Below are positions 36,080 to 45,237 of a stretch of 64,000 nucleotides of DNA, one piece after another. Under the pieces are notes generated by a model. That model was given only the letters and a program-made list of their open reading frames with translations. It did no database searches and was not told the DNA's origin. How positions within the stretch are numbered: position 1 is the stretch's first letter; every line of letters starts with the position of its first letter. This stretch comes from Blastocatellia bacterium (lineage in GTDB: Bacteria; Acidobacteriota; Blastocatellia; Chloracidobacteriales; JADJPF01), in the NCBI GenBank assembly GCA_025057015.1, contig JANWYG010000017.1, forward strand, positions 356,250 to 420,249, given 5' to 3'. Position numbers and translations under genes: made by a program.

Positions 36080-39000
36080 CGGTTCTGTCTACCGACACGA
36101 TCGAGTAAAGACCGTGCTCTGCTCAGCGCATCAGCTTCGCCATTGAGGCTACGCAAATACTCCACTTTCGCCTGAGCTATAAGACAATCTGCTGACTCAC
36201 CGGCCCTCACCGACATTGCTTTTTCCAGCATCTTTTCAGCACAGCGAAGTTCCTCATCTACTCTTTCAGCAGCACGCCTCTTTGCTCTCCTATAGCAAAC
36301 ATCGACATAAGTTAAATAAGTATCTGCAAAAGCTTCATTCAGCTTTATAGCATTTTCTAGCATCTGTTCAGCTTGCTGCAAAGCCCGCATAGACTGCTTC
36401 GCAACTGATGCTTGAGCACTCTTTACTATCTCCAACATAGCTAACCTAAGCCAGGCAACATGGGACTTGGGATTTTCTTTAAGAGCACGCTGTAGGAATT
36501 CCTCTGCATCATTGACTGCTCTAACATCTACCTTACCTTCAGACAAAGAATACTCAGCAGTAAGTGTTTTGAATTGACCCAAATTTGACCAGACCGCAGA
36601 AGAGTTCGGAGACAATTGAGCAGCTTTTGAAGAGTATTCAACTGCCTTAGCTAAGTACTCAAAAGGTACCCGACCCTGTTTATACTCCAGCTTGGCCCTC
36701 ATCCCATACAGGTATCCGAGGTTATTAAAGGAGTTGGTATATCGATCCGCCAAACTGATGCTTCGCAGAAATGCTTGTTCAGCGTCTTTTAAGAAAGGTT
36801 CAGGATCAGCACCTACCGAAACTTCATACTCAGCACGGCGCACCAACAGCATTCCCAAGTTACTCTGAGCAACAGGATTATTCGGCCTTAGCTCTAGCGA
36901 TCTGCGGTAGCTCTCGTAAGCTTGATCAAACATCTCTCTAGGAGAGATACCCTGGCGCATCAAACGAGTTCCTTCGCGTTCATATATATATCCTAAATTA
37001 GTAAACGTCGCTACAGAGGATGGGTTTAGCTGTCCAGCTTTCTTCAAATAGTGAACAGCCTTATCAAACGAACCTTTTGTATCTAATCCCTTTTTCAATT
37101 CATACTCATATCTTACGATATAGCAGTAACCTAAATCGTTGTATGTACTGTTGTTTTCCGAATTTCCTAAACTTTTCTCGTATGCAGCTACAGCCTGCTG
37201 AAACTCTTGTTCAAAATCCTTCCCTTGCCCATCTTTGATATCCATAAGCAAAGAGTACACCTTTCCCAAGGCAAAGTAGGTTTTAGCCAAAGTAGGATCT
37301 AGCGAAACAGCTTCATCAAGCAACTTGATAGAACGTTGGAGATACTCGTTTGGCTCTCTGCCAGCATCGTGTAGAGTGGTAGCATACTTCAGCAAAAGGC
37401 CAGCAAAACTCACTCTTGCATCTATGTTTCCAGGCAAAGCCACTAGAGATTTGTTATAAGCCTCCTCTGCATCAGTCAAGATCCACTGGCCCAAATCCTT
37501 GTGGAATCGACTAGAGAGTATAAACTGGTCGATGATTTCTATTCGTACGAGGAAGATTTCAGGATCGCTACGAGCTATCTGCTCTGCTTGCCTTAGTTCC
37601 TCGACGGCTTCTTTATAAAGCTGCAGGCTCTGATTGTAGTCACTGGCAACAGTAGCAGCCTTTTGTTGTCCAAGAATAGCCCAAGATTTTGCCAATCTAG
37701 CTCTATAAAACCAAGGATGTTTTGCTATGCATATATCAAGCAAGGAAACCGCTCGGCCATACTTTTCCTCAGACAAAGCAAGCAGTGCTTCTACGTACTC
37801 GACTGAGTGGCGCTTAGAACTCGACAGCAAATAGTTAGATAAACTATGGCGAATTTCTGGCAGGTACTTCTGTCTTAGCTGCTTCAACGCTTGTTCTTGA
37901 TCTTCTTTGCTACGAAACTCAGCTACCTTCTTCACCTCTGCTCTGTATACTTCAACAGCAGCTAGACCTGAATAATAATCGAGTTCAGGATCTCTATTCC
38001 CCGCTCCTCTAGCAAGTCTCAGGTATTCGAGAGCTTTATCATATTCCCCCAGAGCATACCAACCGCGAGCTAGAGAGTAGTAACCAGCAGCAAGGGTTTC
38101 CTTAGCGACATCGCCCGACAACATAGTTTCTATCTGCTTTAGCTTGTTCCTTACGGTATTCCGCTCAGCAGTGACATTATGTAGCGGCAACAAATACGTC
38201 TGTTGTAGTAGCTGTTCCAGATCGTTTACTTCATAGGCTAACTGTTGAACAGTATGCAATTGACGTCGAGCATTTATCTTAGACACCATTAACCAGAGCG
38301 ACATTGCAGCGATTATAGACGCTATTAAAAAACCTACGCCGAGCACCTTATAGTGTTTTCTGACAAACTTCGATAGACGATACCTGTAAGTCTTCTGTAC
38401 GGCCTCTATCGGTATGCCATTTAGGAAGCGTTCGAGATCGTCTGCTAAAGCAGAAGCAGAGCTATATCGAGCAGAAGGGTTCTTCTCCATACATTTGAGA
38501 ATTATCGCTTCGAGGTCAAAAGGTAGCTGCGGAACTAAAATCCTAGGCGGTACAGGGTCTTTATTTATTACTTCCATCAAGATGTACATCAAGGTATCGC
38601 CCTTGAAGGGCACCTTACCTGTAACCAATTCATAGAGTGTAGCACCTAGGCTATAGATGTCTGCTCTACGATCGAGAAACTTATCGCCCTTCGCCTGCTC
38701 TGGAGACATATAAGCTGGTGTGCCCAAGATTACCCCGGTCTCGGTTAGCCCTGAAGGTGCTTCTGCCTGCCTTGCTAGCCCAAAATCCACCAACACGGGC
38801 CGCAGCGAACCATCTTCTTTGCGTTCTAGTAAGATATTTCCTGGCTTAATGTCGCGATGTATGATTCCTAACCGATGTGCTTCTTGCAAAGCTCTAGCAC
38901 AGCTACAAATGACAGATACCTTCTGCTCAAGTACCAATTGGTCCTGAACTTTATTGAGCGGCAAACCGTCTACATATTCCATCACGATATATCTACGGCC

Positions 39001-39510
39001 TTCGATCTCACCTACCTCGTATACACGGCAAATATTCGGGTGCGAGACAAGCGCTTGCGCTCGAGCTTCATTCAAAAAGCGCTCCTGCGTATGCTCGTTC
39101 TCTGTCAGTAGGAATTTGATTGCTACTTGCCGCCCTAGCTTTCGATCTTCAGCCAAGTAGACACTACCCATTCCACCTGTGCCCAAAAGCCTTAGTAGAC
39201 GATACTTTGGCCAGTCTTTGAGAAAGTCTCCAAGCTTGCCTGGAGAACTGCGTAAATAGAAAACCGTGTCAGAACAGGAAGCACTCGAACCGGCAAGTGT
39301 TTTTACTTCTTGCTCAAGCTTGTCTAAAAGACTCTCCGTAATGCAGCCATTTCGCAACAAATAGTCTATTTTCCCGCTATAGCAGTTTCCTGAATCAAGC
39401 GTCTCCTGCTGCGCCAGGCTATACTCTAAATCATCGAGCTTTTTGTGGTCCAGATAGCCGCGCTCAATGGCAAGCCTCAGTATCTCCTGTTCTAGCCGTA
39501 AATCCTTCAT
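36028..39510 (-). CDS. Ser/Thr protein kinase with TPR repeats
   Basis: 1160 aa. N-terminal ~100 residues helical; kinase domain 104-365 with TGGMGSVYLA (111-120), Lys132, HRDIKPGN with Asp220, DFG at 242-244 and GTPAYMSPEQ. Transmembrane helix about 389-409. C-terminal 700 residues form many TPR-like repeats (AVAAYEKSLGNSENNSTYNDLGYCYI, then YRRSLELRPNNPVAQSNLGMLL and similar), probably exported or cytoplasmic binding scaffold depending on topology. The TPR part has no enzyme domain. It sits directly downstream of the pseudo-receiver/DUF4388 gene (13 bp) and overlaps uvrC by 52 bp. Confidence 0.94.
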   Translation of the reverse strand: MKDLRLEQEILRLAIERGYLDHKKLDDLEYSLAQQETLDSGNCYSGKIDYLLRNGCITESLLDKLEQEVKTLAGSSASCSDTVFYLRSSPGKLGDFLKDWPKYRLLRLLGTGGMGSVYLAEDRKLGRQVAIKFLLTENEHTQERFLNEARAQALVSHPNICRVYEVGEIEGRRYIVMEYVDGLPLNKVQDQLVLEQKVSVICSCARALQEAHRLGIIHRDIKPGNILLERKEDGSLRPVLVDFGLARQAEAPSGLTETGVILGTPAYMSPEQAKGDKFLDRRADIYSLGATLYELVTGKVPFKGDTLMYILMEVINKDPVPPRILVPQLPFDLEAIILKCMEKNPSARYSSASALADDLERFLNGIPIEAVQKTYRYRLSKFVRKHYKVLGVGFLIASIIAAMSLWLMVSKINARRQLHTVQQLAYEVNDLEQLLQQTYLLPLHNVTAERNTVRNKLKQIETMLSGDVAKETLAAGYYSLARGWYALGEYDKALEYLRLARGAGNRDPELDYYSGLAAVEVYRAEVKKVAEFRSKEDQEQALKQLRQKYLPEIRHSLSNYLLSSSKRHSVEYVEALLALSEEKYGRAVSLLDICIAKHPWFYRARLAKSWAILGQQKAATVASDYNQSLQLYKEAVEELRQAEQIARSDPEIFLVRIEIIDQFILSSRFHKDLGQWILTDAEEAYNKSLVALPGNIDARVSFAGLLLKYATTLHDAGREPNEYLQRSIKLLDEAVSLDPTLAKTYFALGKVYSLLMDIKDGQGKDFEQEFQQAVAAYEKSLGNSENNSTYNDLGYCYIVRYEYELKKGLDTKGSFDKAVHYLKKAGQLNPSSVATFTNLGYIYEREGTRLMRQGISPREMFDQAYESYRRSLELRPNNPVAQSNLGMLLVRRAEYEVSVGADPEPFLKDAEQAFLRSISLADRYTNSFNNLGYLYGMRAKLEYKQGRVPFEYLAKAVEYSSKAAQLSPNSSAVWSNLGQFKTLTAEYSLSEGKVDVRAVNDAEEFLQRALKENPKSHVAWLRLAMLEIVKSAQASVAKQSMRALQQAEQMLENAIKLNEAFADTYLTYVDVCYRRAKRRAAERVDEELRCAEKMLEKAMSVRAGESADCLIAQAKVEYLRSLNGEADALSRARSLLDRVGRQNRWMRRECELLITEMAAR

Positions 39511-39523
39511 AGCCCACTATGCT

Positions 39524-41227
39524 TTAAGAAACACCTGCACTTTTGTCTGCATCAGGTAACTGATCTAGCTGATCTACTGTACACAACACTCCGCGCCCGT
39601 AGAGGTTTATCATCAGCTCCATAGCTTCGGGGTCCATATCTAGATCTTCTAAACAATCAGCTACAGTCTTCTGTCCGTCAATCAAAGCCATAAGTCGCGG
39701 ATAAGCAGGATTGAGAAGAGTAGTTCGTGAATTTACAGGGCGTAGATGCAACACCAGCTCCCGGGGCGGCAGGTTCGGCAGCAGCTTTTCTTGCTCATCC
39801 ATACGTCTCATCGCCTCCATCAACATACCTTGGACGCTATCCGTGATATTTTCAGGCGTCTCGATCGGAGGTCGTGGAGAAAAGCGAAAAAATCCTTCTG
39901 TCCACTTTAGCAGACGATAAAAAGCTAACTCACCATCCCAACGCTTGTACCTAGCATCTACAACACGACCGTCATTGAAATAGAACGATCCAAACTCGCT
40001 GCCACACTTGACTGTTAGCACTCCTGTTTTGCGGCAACCCTCTAGCAGCTGCAGGACATCCGGCAGTGATATTTCAGCCAAACTACCCGATATACCACTA
40101 CTTTCTTCACTACTTCTGTGGTATATCCTAAGCAGTCTAGACGAAAGCTCTGACCGCGACAGGGGCCAGACCCAGTAGTCAGCCACTCCAGCATCCAGCG
40201 CCTGTATCATCTGCTGCTCGTCACGAGTTTCAGCTAGGCAAATAACTGGTATATCCTCAGTCTCACAGAATCCAATCACGAATGTATATATCTGATACCA
40301 CTCCCAGTCACCAGGCAAAGTATGCACAAGCACCATAGACGGTAGTTCGTAGGAAAAAAATTGTTTTGCCACCTCAGTAGATACTGCCTCTAGAATCTCA
40401 GCACCTAGTCCCATAAGATTGGGCATCAGCTTGTTTCTGAAGCGTTCGTCGCGGACTATAACAAGTATCTTCATTCCAGCTAGCTTGGTCGTAAGAGCAA
40501 CTTCTTGACTTACTGCCGCATCTTCTTCAACCTCCTCTACTACTTCATCAAGGTCACTTTCAAAAAGCTTAGAGTAGAAAGCGCTGACCATGAAGGGCAT
40601 CTTAGGTTCTACAAACAACAGCTCTCCCGAACTACTTTCCGACACTTGCGCCTGTTGCTGTACAGCCTGCGGCACGTATTTCGGTATAGCTCGCCAACTG
40701 GTTCTCATAACTAGCGAGCCGGTCTTCCCTTCATTACCAGGAATAAGCTCGGCTAGCTCGCGCCGCCACTTATTATTAGAAGGTCCTAAAGATGGCAGTA
40801 GCCTAAGAAAACCCAGCGCAGCATCGCGTTCTCCTCGATTCACATACTCTTTTATTACCGTTCTAGCAGTATGATAGGCATCTTCCAACTTCTGTACATT
40901 GATGCAAGCTAGAGCTTTCTGCTTGAGAAGAGGGATATTAGGCTCACCAAAAAGCGAGTCAGCCATCTCATAGTATCTCAAAGCTGTATCGTAATACTGC
41001 ATGCTGAAATATATGTTCCCTATACGGAAACAGCATCTCGCCTGATCTTGTGTTTGGCCAAGCGCTTCATAACACTGCCTTAACTGCTCCCACACTTCTA
41101 GATTTCGCGGCTCATCTACTATTTGCTGCTCTAACTTGGCCGCTTTACGCACTAGCCTTGCCTCCTCACTTAACCCGACAGCGTCCTTTAGAGACTCAAA
41201 TATGCCTTTTTTGTCAAACACACCCAT
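39524..41227 (-). CDS. TPR / pseudo-receiver / DUF4388 (PatA-like) regulatory protein
   Basis: 567 aa. N-terminal TPR-like repeats (about 25-160), linker with acidic stretch, a receiver-like domain (about 252-372: KILVIVRDERFRNKLMPNLMGLGAEIL ... VICLAETRD ... ADYWVWPLS), and DUF4388 (about 380-470: SLAEISLPDVLQLLEGCRKTGVLTVKCG). In the receiver the phospho-acceptor Asp position reads VLVHTLP, so His302 replaces Asp; the fold is kept but phosphorylation by a histidine kinase is unlikely. The ATG at 41227 is preceded by AGGGGGA; a TTG 24 bp upstream is less likely. First gene of the kinase operon. Confidence 0.85.
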   Translation of the reverse strand: MGVFDKKGIFESLKDAVGLSEEARLVRKAAKLEQQIVDEPRNLEVWEQLRQCYEALGQTQDQARCCFRIGNIYFSMQYYDTALRYYEMADSLFGEPNIPLLKQKALACINVQKLEDAYHTARTVIKEYVNRGERDAALGFLRLLPSLGPSNNKWRRELAELIPGNEGKTGSLVMRTSWRAIPKYVPQAVQQQAQVSESSSGELLFVEPKMPFMVSAFYSKLFESDLDEVVEEVEEDAAVSQEVALTTKLAGMKILVIVRDERFRNKLMPNLMGLGAEILEAVSTEVAKQFFSYELPSMVLVHTLPGDWEWYQIYTFVIGFCETEDIPVICLAETRDEQQMIQALDAGVADYWVWPLSRSELSSRLLRIYHRSSEESSGISGSLAEISLPDVLQLLEGCRKTGVLTVKCGSEFGSFYFNDGRVVDARYKRWDGELAFYRLLKWTEGFFRFSPRPPIETPENITDSVQGMLMEAMRRMDEQEKLLPNLPPRELVLHLRPVNSRTTLLNPAYPRLMALIDGQKTVADCLEDLDMDPEAMELMINLYGRGVLCTVDQLDQLPDADKSAGVS

Positions 41228-41317
41228 GTTTCCCCCTGGCAAAGCAAGCAAGTGATATTCTAGATTAACTTAATATTTAGAGAGGCTTCAAGCTAGAAAA
41301 AGGTCAAGAAGCAAAAG

Positions 41318-41340
41318 TGCCGAGGAAACTTACCTCGGCA
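41318..41340. terminator. Hairpin at the end of the 41.3-41.7 kb gap
   Basis: Perfect 8-bp stem TGCCGAGG / CCTCGGCA (41318-41325 and 41333-41340), 7-nt loop. On the minus strand it is followed by CTTTTGCTTCTTGACCTTTTT; on the plus strand by TCTTCTGCTCTTT. It could end a minus-strand RNA coming from about 41.67 kb. Either strand is possible. Confidence 0.5.
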
Positions 41341-41437
41341 TCTTCTGCTCTTTAGATCCTGACGGATGCGCTCTTATAAGCGCATAAGGGAAGAATCAGA
41401 AAATCCAAATTGTATTAAAAAGACTCATATAGAACTG

Positions 41438-41680
41438 TTAACGACTCTCCGGTGTAGCTTACCGTACTCCGACAAGCTTTACTCTATTCAGCGGGAGACA
41501 CCGAACAGCGGAGCCACCGGATCCTCCCCTCCTTGCAGAGAACTCCACAAGTTTAAGAGAACCACTATCCGAACCGCTACCTGCGACTTAGGCATCCTCC
41601 CTCCTCTGCCTAAGTTTGTTCGGAGAAATGACGCCGATGAAAGCTTTACGCTTTCGCTTCAGAGAACCGTCGGTAGTTAA
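41438..41680 (-). ncRNA. Candidate structured non-coding RNA in a 500-bp gene-free gap
   Basis: No supported gene lies in 41228-41734. Hand folding gives several compatible stems: closing pairs 41438-41445 with 69-72 and 77-80 (41669-41672, 41677-41680) plus TCTC/GAGA (41446-41449 with 41662-41665); TCCGGTG/CACCGGA (41448-41454 with 41515-41521, sharing two bases with the previous stem, so alternatives exist); TCCGAAC/GTTCGGA (41568-41574 with 41618-41624); ACTTAGGC/GCCTAAGT (41586-41593 with 41608-41615); GAAAGC/GCTTTC (41639-41644 with 41650-41655). The minus strand is preferred because of the promoter at 41681-41709 and the hairpin at 41318. Family unknown; I tested 6S, RNase P and SRP by eye and none fits well. 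Confidence 0.4.
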
Positions 41681-41709
41681 ATAGTACAGCAGTCAAGCTA
41701 AAAGATCAA
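41681..41709 (-). promoter_or_regulatory. Candidate promoter for the structured RNA
   Basis: On the minus strand TTGATC (41709-41704), a 17-bp spacer, and TACTAT (41686-41681); each hexamer matches the sigma-70 consensus at 4 of 6 positions and the spacing is optimal. Predicted transcription start about 41674, near the outer stem of the folded region. Confidence 0.4.
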
Positions 41710-41734
41710 GAAAATTTTACACAAGCTGAAGAAC

Positions 41735-43543
41735 TTACTCCGCCAACTTAGAAGCTATGCTACGACGTAGGTCAAAAGTATTCAGTGGTCGCCACTTGAG
41801 CAATCTCTGGACAGCCTGCGACAAAGAGGGCAGCTCGTCTTCGCTACATGTGGCCGCTAAAACGTACCTAGCCGACAGTTCAGCGCTTGCCAGCACATCA
41901 TTTATAAACACTTGTGCCATGGCACACCTAACATCGGTCTTCTCTAAAGCTGCTTTAATCGTCCTCAACAACACGCTCTCAGCCGCATACACTGCTATAA
42001 CAAGCTCACTTAGCGCCGCAACTACTTCCTGCTGCTCGAACAAATCCATCCCCCATCGCTTTACGATCAGACCTAAAAGCATTATCGTAGCCTTCTTAAG
42101 ATTCTCTACAGCTATACGCTCGGCCGCAAAAGGTTCGTCTGAGTGCGTTTCCAAGGGGTTGTATTGCCTGAGCTTACCTGTGGCATAGACGTCGCTAGCC
42201 ACCTTCTCGCTTACCTCCGCAAGCGGTAACTGGCCCTGCATAGCACGCTTGATCAACATCTCCAGTATGAGCAACCTGTTAATTTCATTCGTTCCCTCAA
42301 ATATCCGTGCAGGACGTACGTTGCGATAGTCGCGCTCGACAGGATACTCCCTGCTATAGCCGTTGCCACCAAATATCTGCACCGCTTCGTCCACAGCATA
42401 CCCTTGAGCTTCAGAGCCATATACCTTTAGAATTGAGCTTTCAATGGCATACTCGCGCAAGACAGACTTACTCGCCTCAAGGTACTTATCCTGCTTAACA
42501 TCGGCCAACCTAGCATCTATCATCCCAGCGGTACGAAACGCCATCGACTCTACAGCGTAAGCCCGAATCGCCATCTCAGCAATCTTAGCCTTGATGAGCC
42601 CAAAGTCTATCAGCCTCTTTCCAAACGCCCTGCGTTGCTTGGCATAATCCAAAGCAAGTTTCATCGAGCGCCTGATCTGCGCAAAAGCTAATGCCCCTAT
42701 GCCTAGCCGCCCCATGTTTAGAGCGTTGAAAGCTATATGATGGCCCTTACCTACTTCACCCAGCACATTCTCTACCGGCACCTTAACCTCTTCAAAGTAG
42801 ACCGGCCTCGTCGACGACCCCGTAAGTCCCATCTTCTTCTCTTCGCCACCAAGCGTGATACCAGGACTACTACGCTCAACTATAAACATAGTGAAGTGTT
42901 GACCGTCCACTTTGGCAGCAACGTTAAACAAGTCAGCAAAACCAGCATTCGTGATCCACATCTTGCTGCCAGATAGCAAATAGTACCTACCATCGGCAGA
43001 AAGCTTCGCCACAGTGGTTATCGCCATAGCGTCTGAGCCACAGTGAGGCTCCGTTAGGCAATAAGCCGCTATCCACTCACCACTCAGTAATTTCGGCAAA
43101 TATTTCTCACGCTGAGACTGCGAACCAAAGTACACTATAGGTATCATCCCAACCGAGCAGTGTACACCTAAACAACTGGCAAAAGACATCTGCTGTACAT
43201 GCGCTTCAGCAGCAAGCAGCGCCGTAGTCTTCGGCTGTCCAAAGCCTCCCAAAAAAGTCGGTACTTCTAAACCCAAAAGGCCTACCTCACCTGCCCGCCT
43301 CATAAGACCCCTGATAGTGTCAACATCGAGCGATTCTATCTGCTCGTCACACACTACAACTTCCCTCTCGAAAAAGGTTCTAACAGTCTCAGCTATAGCC
43401 CTACCAGTTTCATCTACATCGTCTCTAGTAAAGACATCCTGCGGTTCTGTGCTCGATATGAGAAACTCGCCCCCACCTAGGAACTTCTTTTCCCCGGTCA
43501 TACACGATACCTCGAATAGACCATCTATTGCCTGTACGGCCAT
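41735..43543 (-). CDS. Acyl-CoA dehydrogenase (very-long-chain/FadE-like)
   Basis: 602 aa flavoprotein for the first step of fatty-acid beta-oxidation. N-terminal helical domain, CLTEPHCGSDAMAI and MWITNAGFADLF in the middle beta domain, FGKRLIDFGLIKAKIA, and QIFGGNGYSREYPVERDYRNVRPARIFEGTNEI where the Glu of FEGT is the expected catalytic base. A ~170-residue C-terminal extension, as in VLCAD and Bacillus FadE, distinguishes it from short-chain members. An internal ATG at 43498 (with GAGGT before it) gives the GGGEFLI N-terminus seen in FadE homologues and could be the true start. 9 bp behind the peptidoglycan-binding gene. Confidence 0.93.
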   Translation of the reverse strand: MAVQAIDGLFEVSCMTGEKKFLGGGEFLISSTEPQDVFTRDDVDETGRAIAETVRTFFEREVVVCDEQIESLDVDTIRGLMRRAGEVGLLGLEVPTFLGGFGQPKTTALLAAEAHVQQMSFASCLGVHCSVGMIPIVYFGSQSQREKYLPKLLSGEWIAAYCLTEPHCGSDAMAITTVAKLSADGRYYLLSGSKMWITNAGFADLFNVAAKVDGQHFTMFIVERSSPGITLGGEEKKMGLTGSSTRPVYFEEVKVPVENVLGEVGKGHHIAFNALNMGRLGIGALAFAQIRRSMKLALDYAKQRRAFGKRLIDFGLIKAKIAEMAIRAYAVESMAFRTAGMIDARLADVKQDKYLEASKSVLREYAIESSILKVYGSEAQGYAVDEAVQIFGGNGYSREYPVERDYRNVRPARIFEGTNEINRLLILEMLIKRAMQGQLPLAEVSEKVASDVYATGKLRQYNPLETHSDEPFAAERIAVENLKKATIMLLGLIVKRWGMDLFEQQEVVAALSELVIAVYAAESVLLRTIKAALEKTDVRCAMAQVFINDVLASAELSARYVLAATCSEDELPSLSQAVQRLLKWRPLNTFDLRRSIASKLAE

Positions 43544-43552
43544 CTCCTCATC

Positions 43553-45190
43553 CTACTCGCGTTCGACTAAATCCACCTGATAAGCATCTCCAAGCGAGCG
43601 GATCAGTACAGAAATATCCTCCCACTGCCTCAGATAGCGCGAAGCATCTGCAGAAGCTCTAATCAGCCGCCCTATCTGACGCTCCATCCTAACCAAACTA
43701 GCCACAGCTCCACGCATGGCTTCTTCGGTAGCACGTGCAGTGAACAACTGTTGTGCAAAGTATGACGCCCCATACAGACTATCAAGAGACATCAGTAGCC
43801 GTGCTTGCTGTTCAGTCAAGCGAGAGGCATCGGTAAGCTGACTTGAACCGCGCCTTACTACGCCAAGCATCTCGCGATAGTCAGTAAGCAGTTGTGCTGC
43901 CTGCTGCTGTAGCCTAAGCAAGTTCTGCCTAGCAATACCAGCTGCAGACAACTCTATCACCACAGGCTGTCCATCACCTATCACTTCGACTTTGTTTATT
44001 CCACGACCTTCTCTCACGACTGCCTCTACTGGATAGCTCGTCAGCGCCTGAGTCGCTACTCCAGCAGGTGGAATCCCTCTAACATAGACTCTGAGAAGAT
44101 CGCCATCCGGCCTGCTATCAGCATAAACCTGCCATCCACCAGTACGAGCTTGCGCAGTCGCCTTGACCAGTATCGAGCCATCTCGTTGCTTCGTAGCTTC
44201 GGCAGATAAAACTCTCATAGGCACTATCTCACGCCCATAATCGTCTACAAGTCCCAAACTGTGGGCCGTATCCAAATCCAACTCTCCAGTCTCCTCAAGC
44301 TGACGCTCCCTTTGATAAGCACGTAGAGCGTTCTTCGTAGTGAGCGTCAGCGTCCCGTTTGCCGGACCGCGATAGTAGCCCAGACGCGCAAGCTCTGTTT
44401 GCGCACGCCTTATCATATCAGCAGAGTTTAAGTTTGCCGCAGGAGGCCGAGCACCTACATCACGGCCCCCAGAACCTGTACCGATTACCGGCCTTTCTTG
44501 CTCAAAACTATCTCCACGAGAGCCACCACCAGCCACGCCTTCGTACCCGCCACGACCAGAAACCAAATATGACGCCGGAACTCGTACCGAGCGCAACAAC
44601 TCCATACCGAACTTTTGTCCTTTGAAAACTTGCGCTTCCTCACCCTTCTGCAGTAGTGCCCCAAGTATACCAGCCCCAGCTCCTATAACAGCTCCAATCC
44701 CAGCACCTTTACCGCCACCAGCTATAGCACCTATAGCGGCTCCACCAGCAGCTCCGCCTCCTATAAAGATGACATTGCGTCGAGCAGTAGAGTCTCCCCC
44801 AACGCGTCCCTCCTCGTCTATCTGCCGGCGCTCAGCAGGATCGAGGCTCGTAAGTTGCCCTTCGACTAGTAATGACCCACCGCTAGGAAAAGTTATCTTC
44901 TCAAAATCTACGGCTATCATACCCGACTTATTAGGCCTCTGTGCTGGAGTAACAGAAGTCACTCTCCCCTGTACACGAGCCCCTTGCGGAATGACTACCT
45001 CACGATTGATAACTACGTCCTCAAATACAGTCGCAGTAAACGGATCTCCTACTCTCGAGTCCGAAGAAGTAATCATATTGTCCATGGAAAGTTTCAGGAC
45101 AGTGCCAGCAGGAACTTCTCTGTCACGACCCTGTGCCCATACAAGAGATGATAAAAACACCACTACTACAAACAATCTTAACCTTGCCAT
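43553..45190 (-). CDS. Secreted glycine-zipper protein with peptidoglycan-binding domain
   Basis: 545 aa. Signal peptide (residues 1-19), beta-rich domain (VPAGTVLKLSMDNMITSSDSRVGDPFTATV), a glycine-zipper stretch (about 140-180, IFIGGGAAGGAAIGAIAGG...) predicted to insert in or span the membrane, a Gly/Arg linker, then PG_binding_1 (about 258-315: AQTELARLGYYRGPANGTLTLTTKNALRAYQRERQL). The C-terminal 160 residues are helical, with no recognised family. It likely anchors something to the cell wall. It is upstream of the acyl-CoA dehydrogenase with only 9 bp between, although the functional link is unclear. Confidence 0.8.
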   Translation of the reverse strand: MARLRLFVVVVFLSSLVWAQGRDREVPAGTVLKLSMDNMITSSDSRVGDPFTATVFEDVVINREVVIPQGARVQGRVTSVTPAQRPNKSGMIAVDFEKITFPSGGSLLVEGQLTSLDPAERRQIDEEGRVGGDSTARRNVIFIGGGAAGGAAIGAIAGGGKGAGIGAVIGAGAGILGALLQKGEEAQVFKGQKFGMELLRSVRVPASYLVSGRGGYEGVAGGGSRGDSFEQERPVIGTGSGGRDVGARPPAANLNSADMIRRAQTELARLGYYRGPANGTLTLTTKNALRAYQRERQLEETGELDLDTAHSLGLVDDYGREIVPMRVLSAEATKQRDGSILVKATAQARTGGWQVYADSRPDGDLLRVYVRGIPPAGVATQALTSYPVEAVVREGRGINKVEVIGDGQPVVIELSAAGIARQNLLRLQQQAAQLLTDYREMLGVVRRGSSQLTDASRLTEQQARLLMSLDSLYGASYFAQQLFTARATEEAMRGAVASLVRMERQIGRLIRASADASRYLRQWEDISVLIRSLGDAYQVDLVERE

Positions 45191-45237
45191 TTTCTTCTCC
45201 TTTTATTTTTTGTACCCACAAAACATTCGCAACAGAC

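Noticed and set aside
41521..41560. Resemblance of the minus-strand sequence GGAGGGGAGGA..TCCGG..GGCTCC to the RNase P CR-I region
   Set aside because: The central AAG of GAGGAAAGTCCGG is missing and no CR-V (AGAACCCGGCTTA-like) sequence follows within the expected distance.
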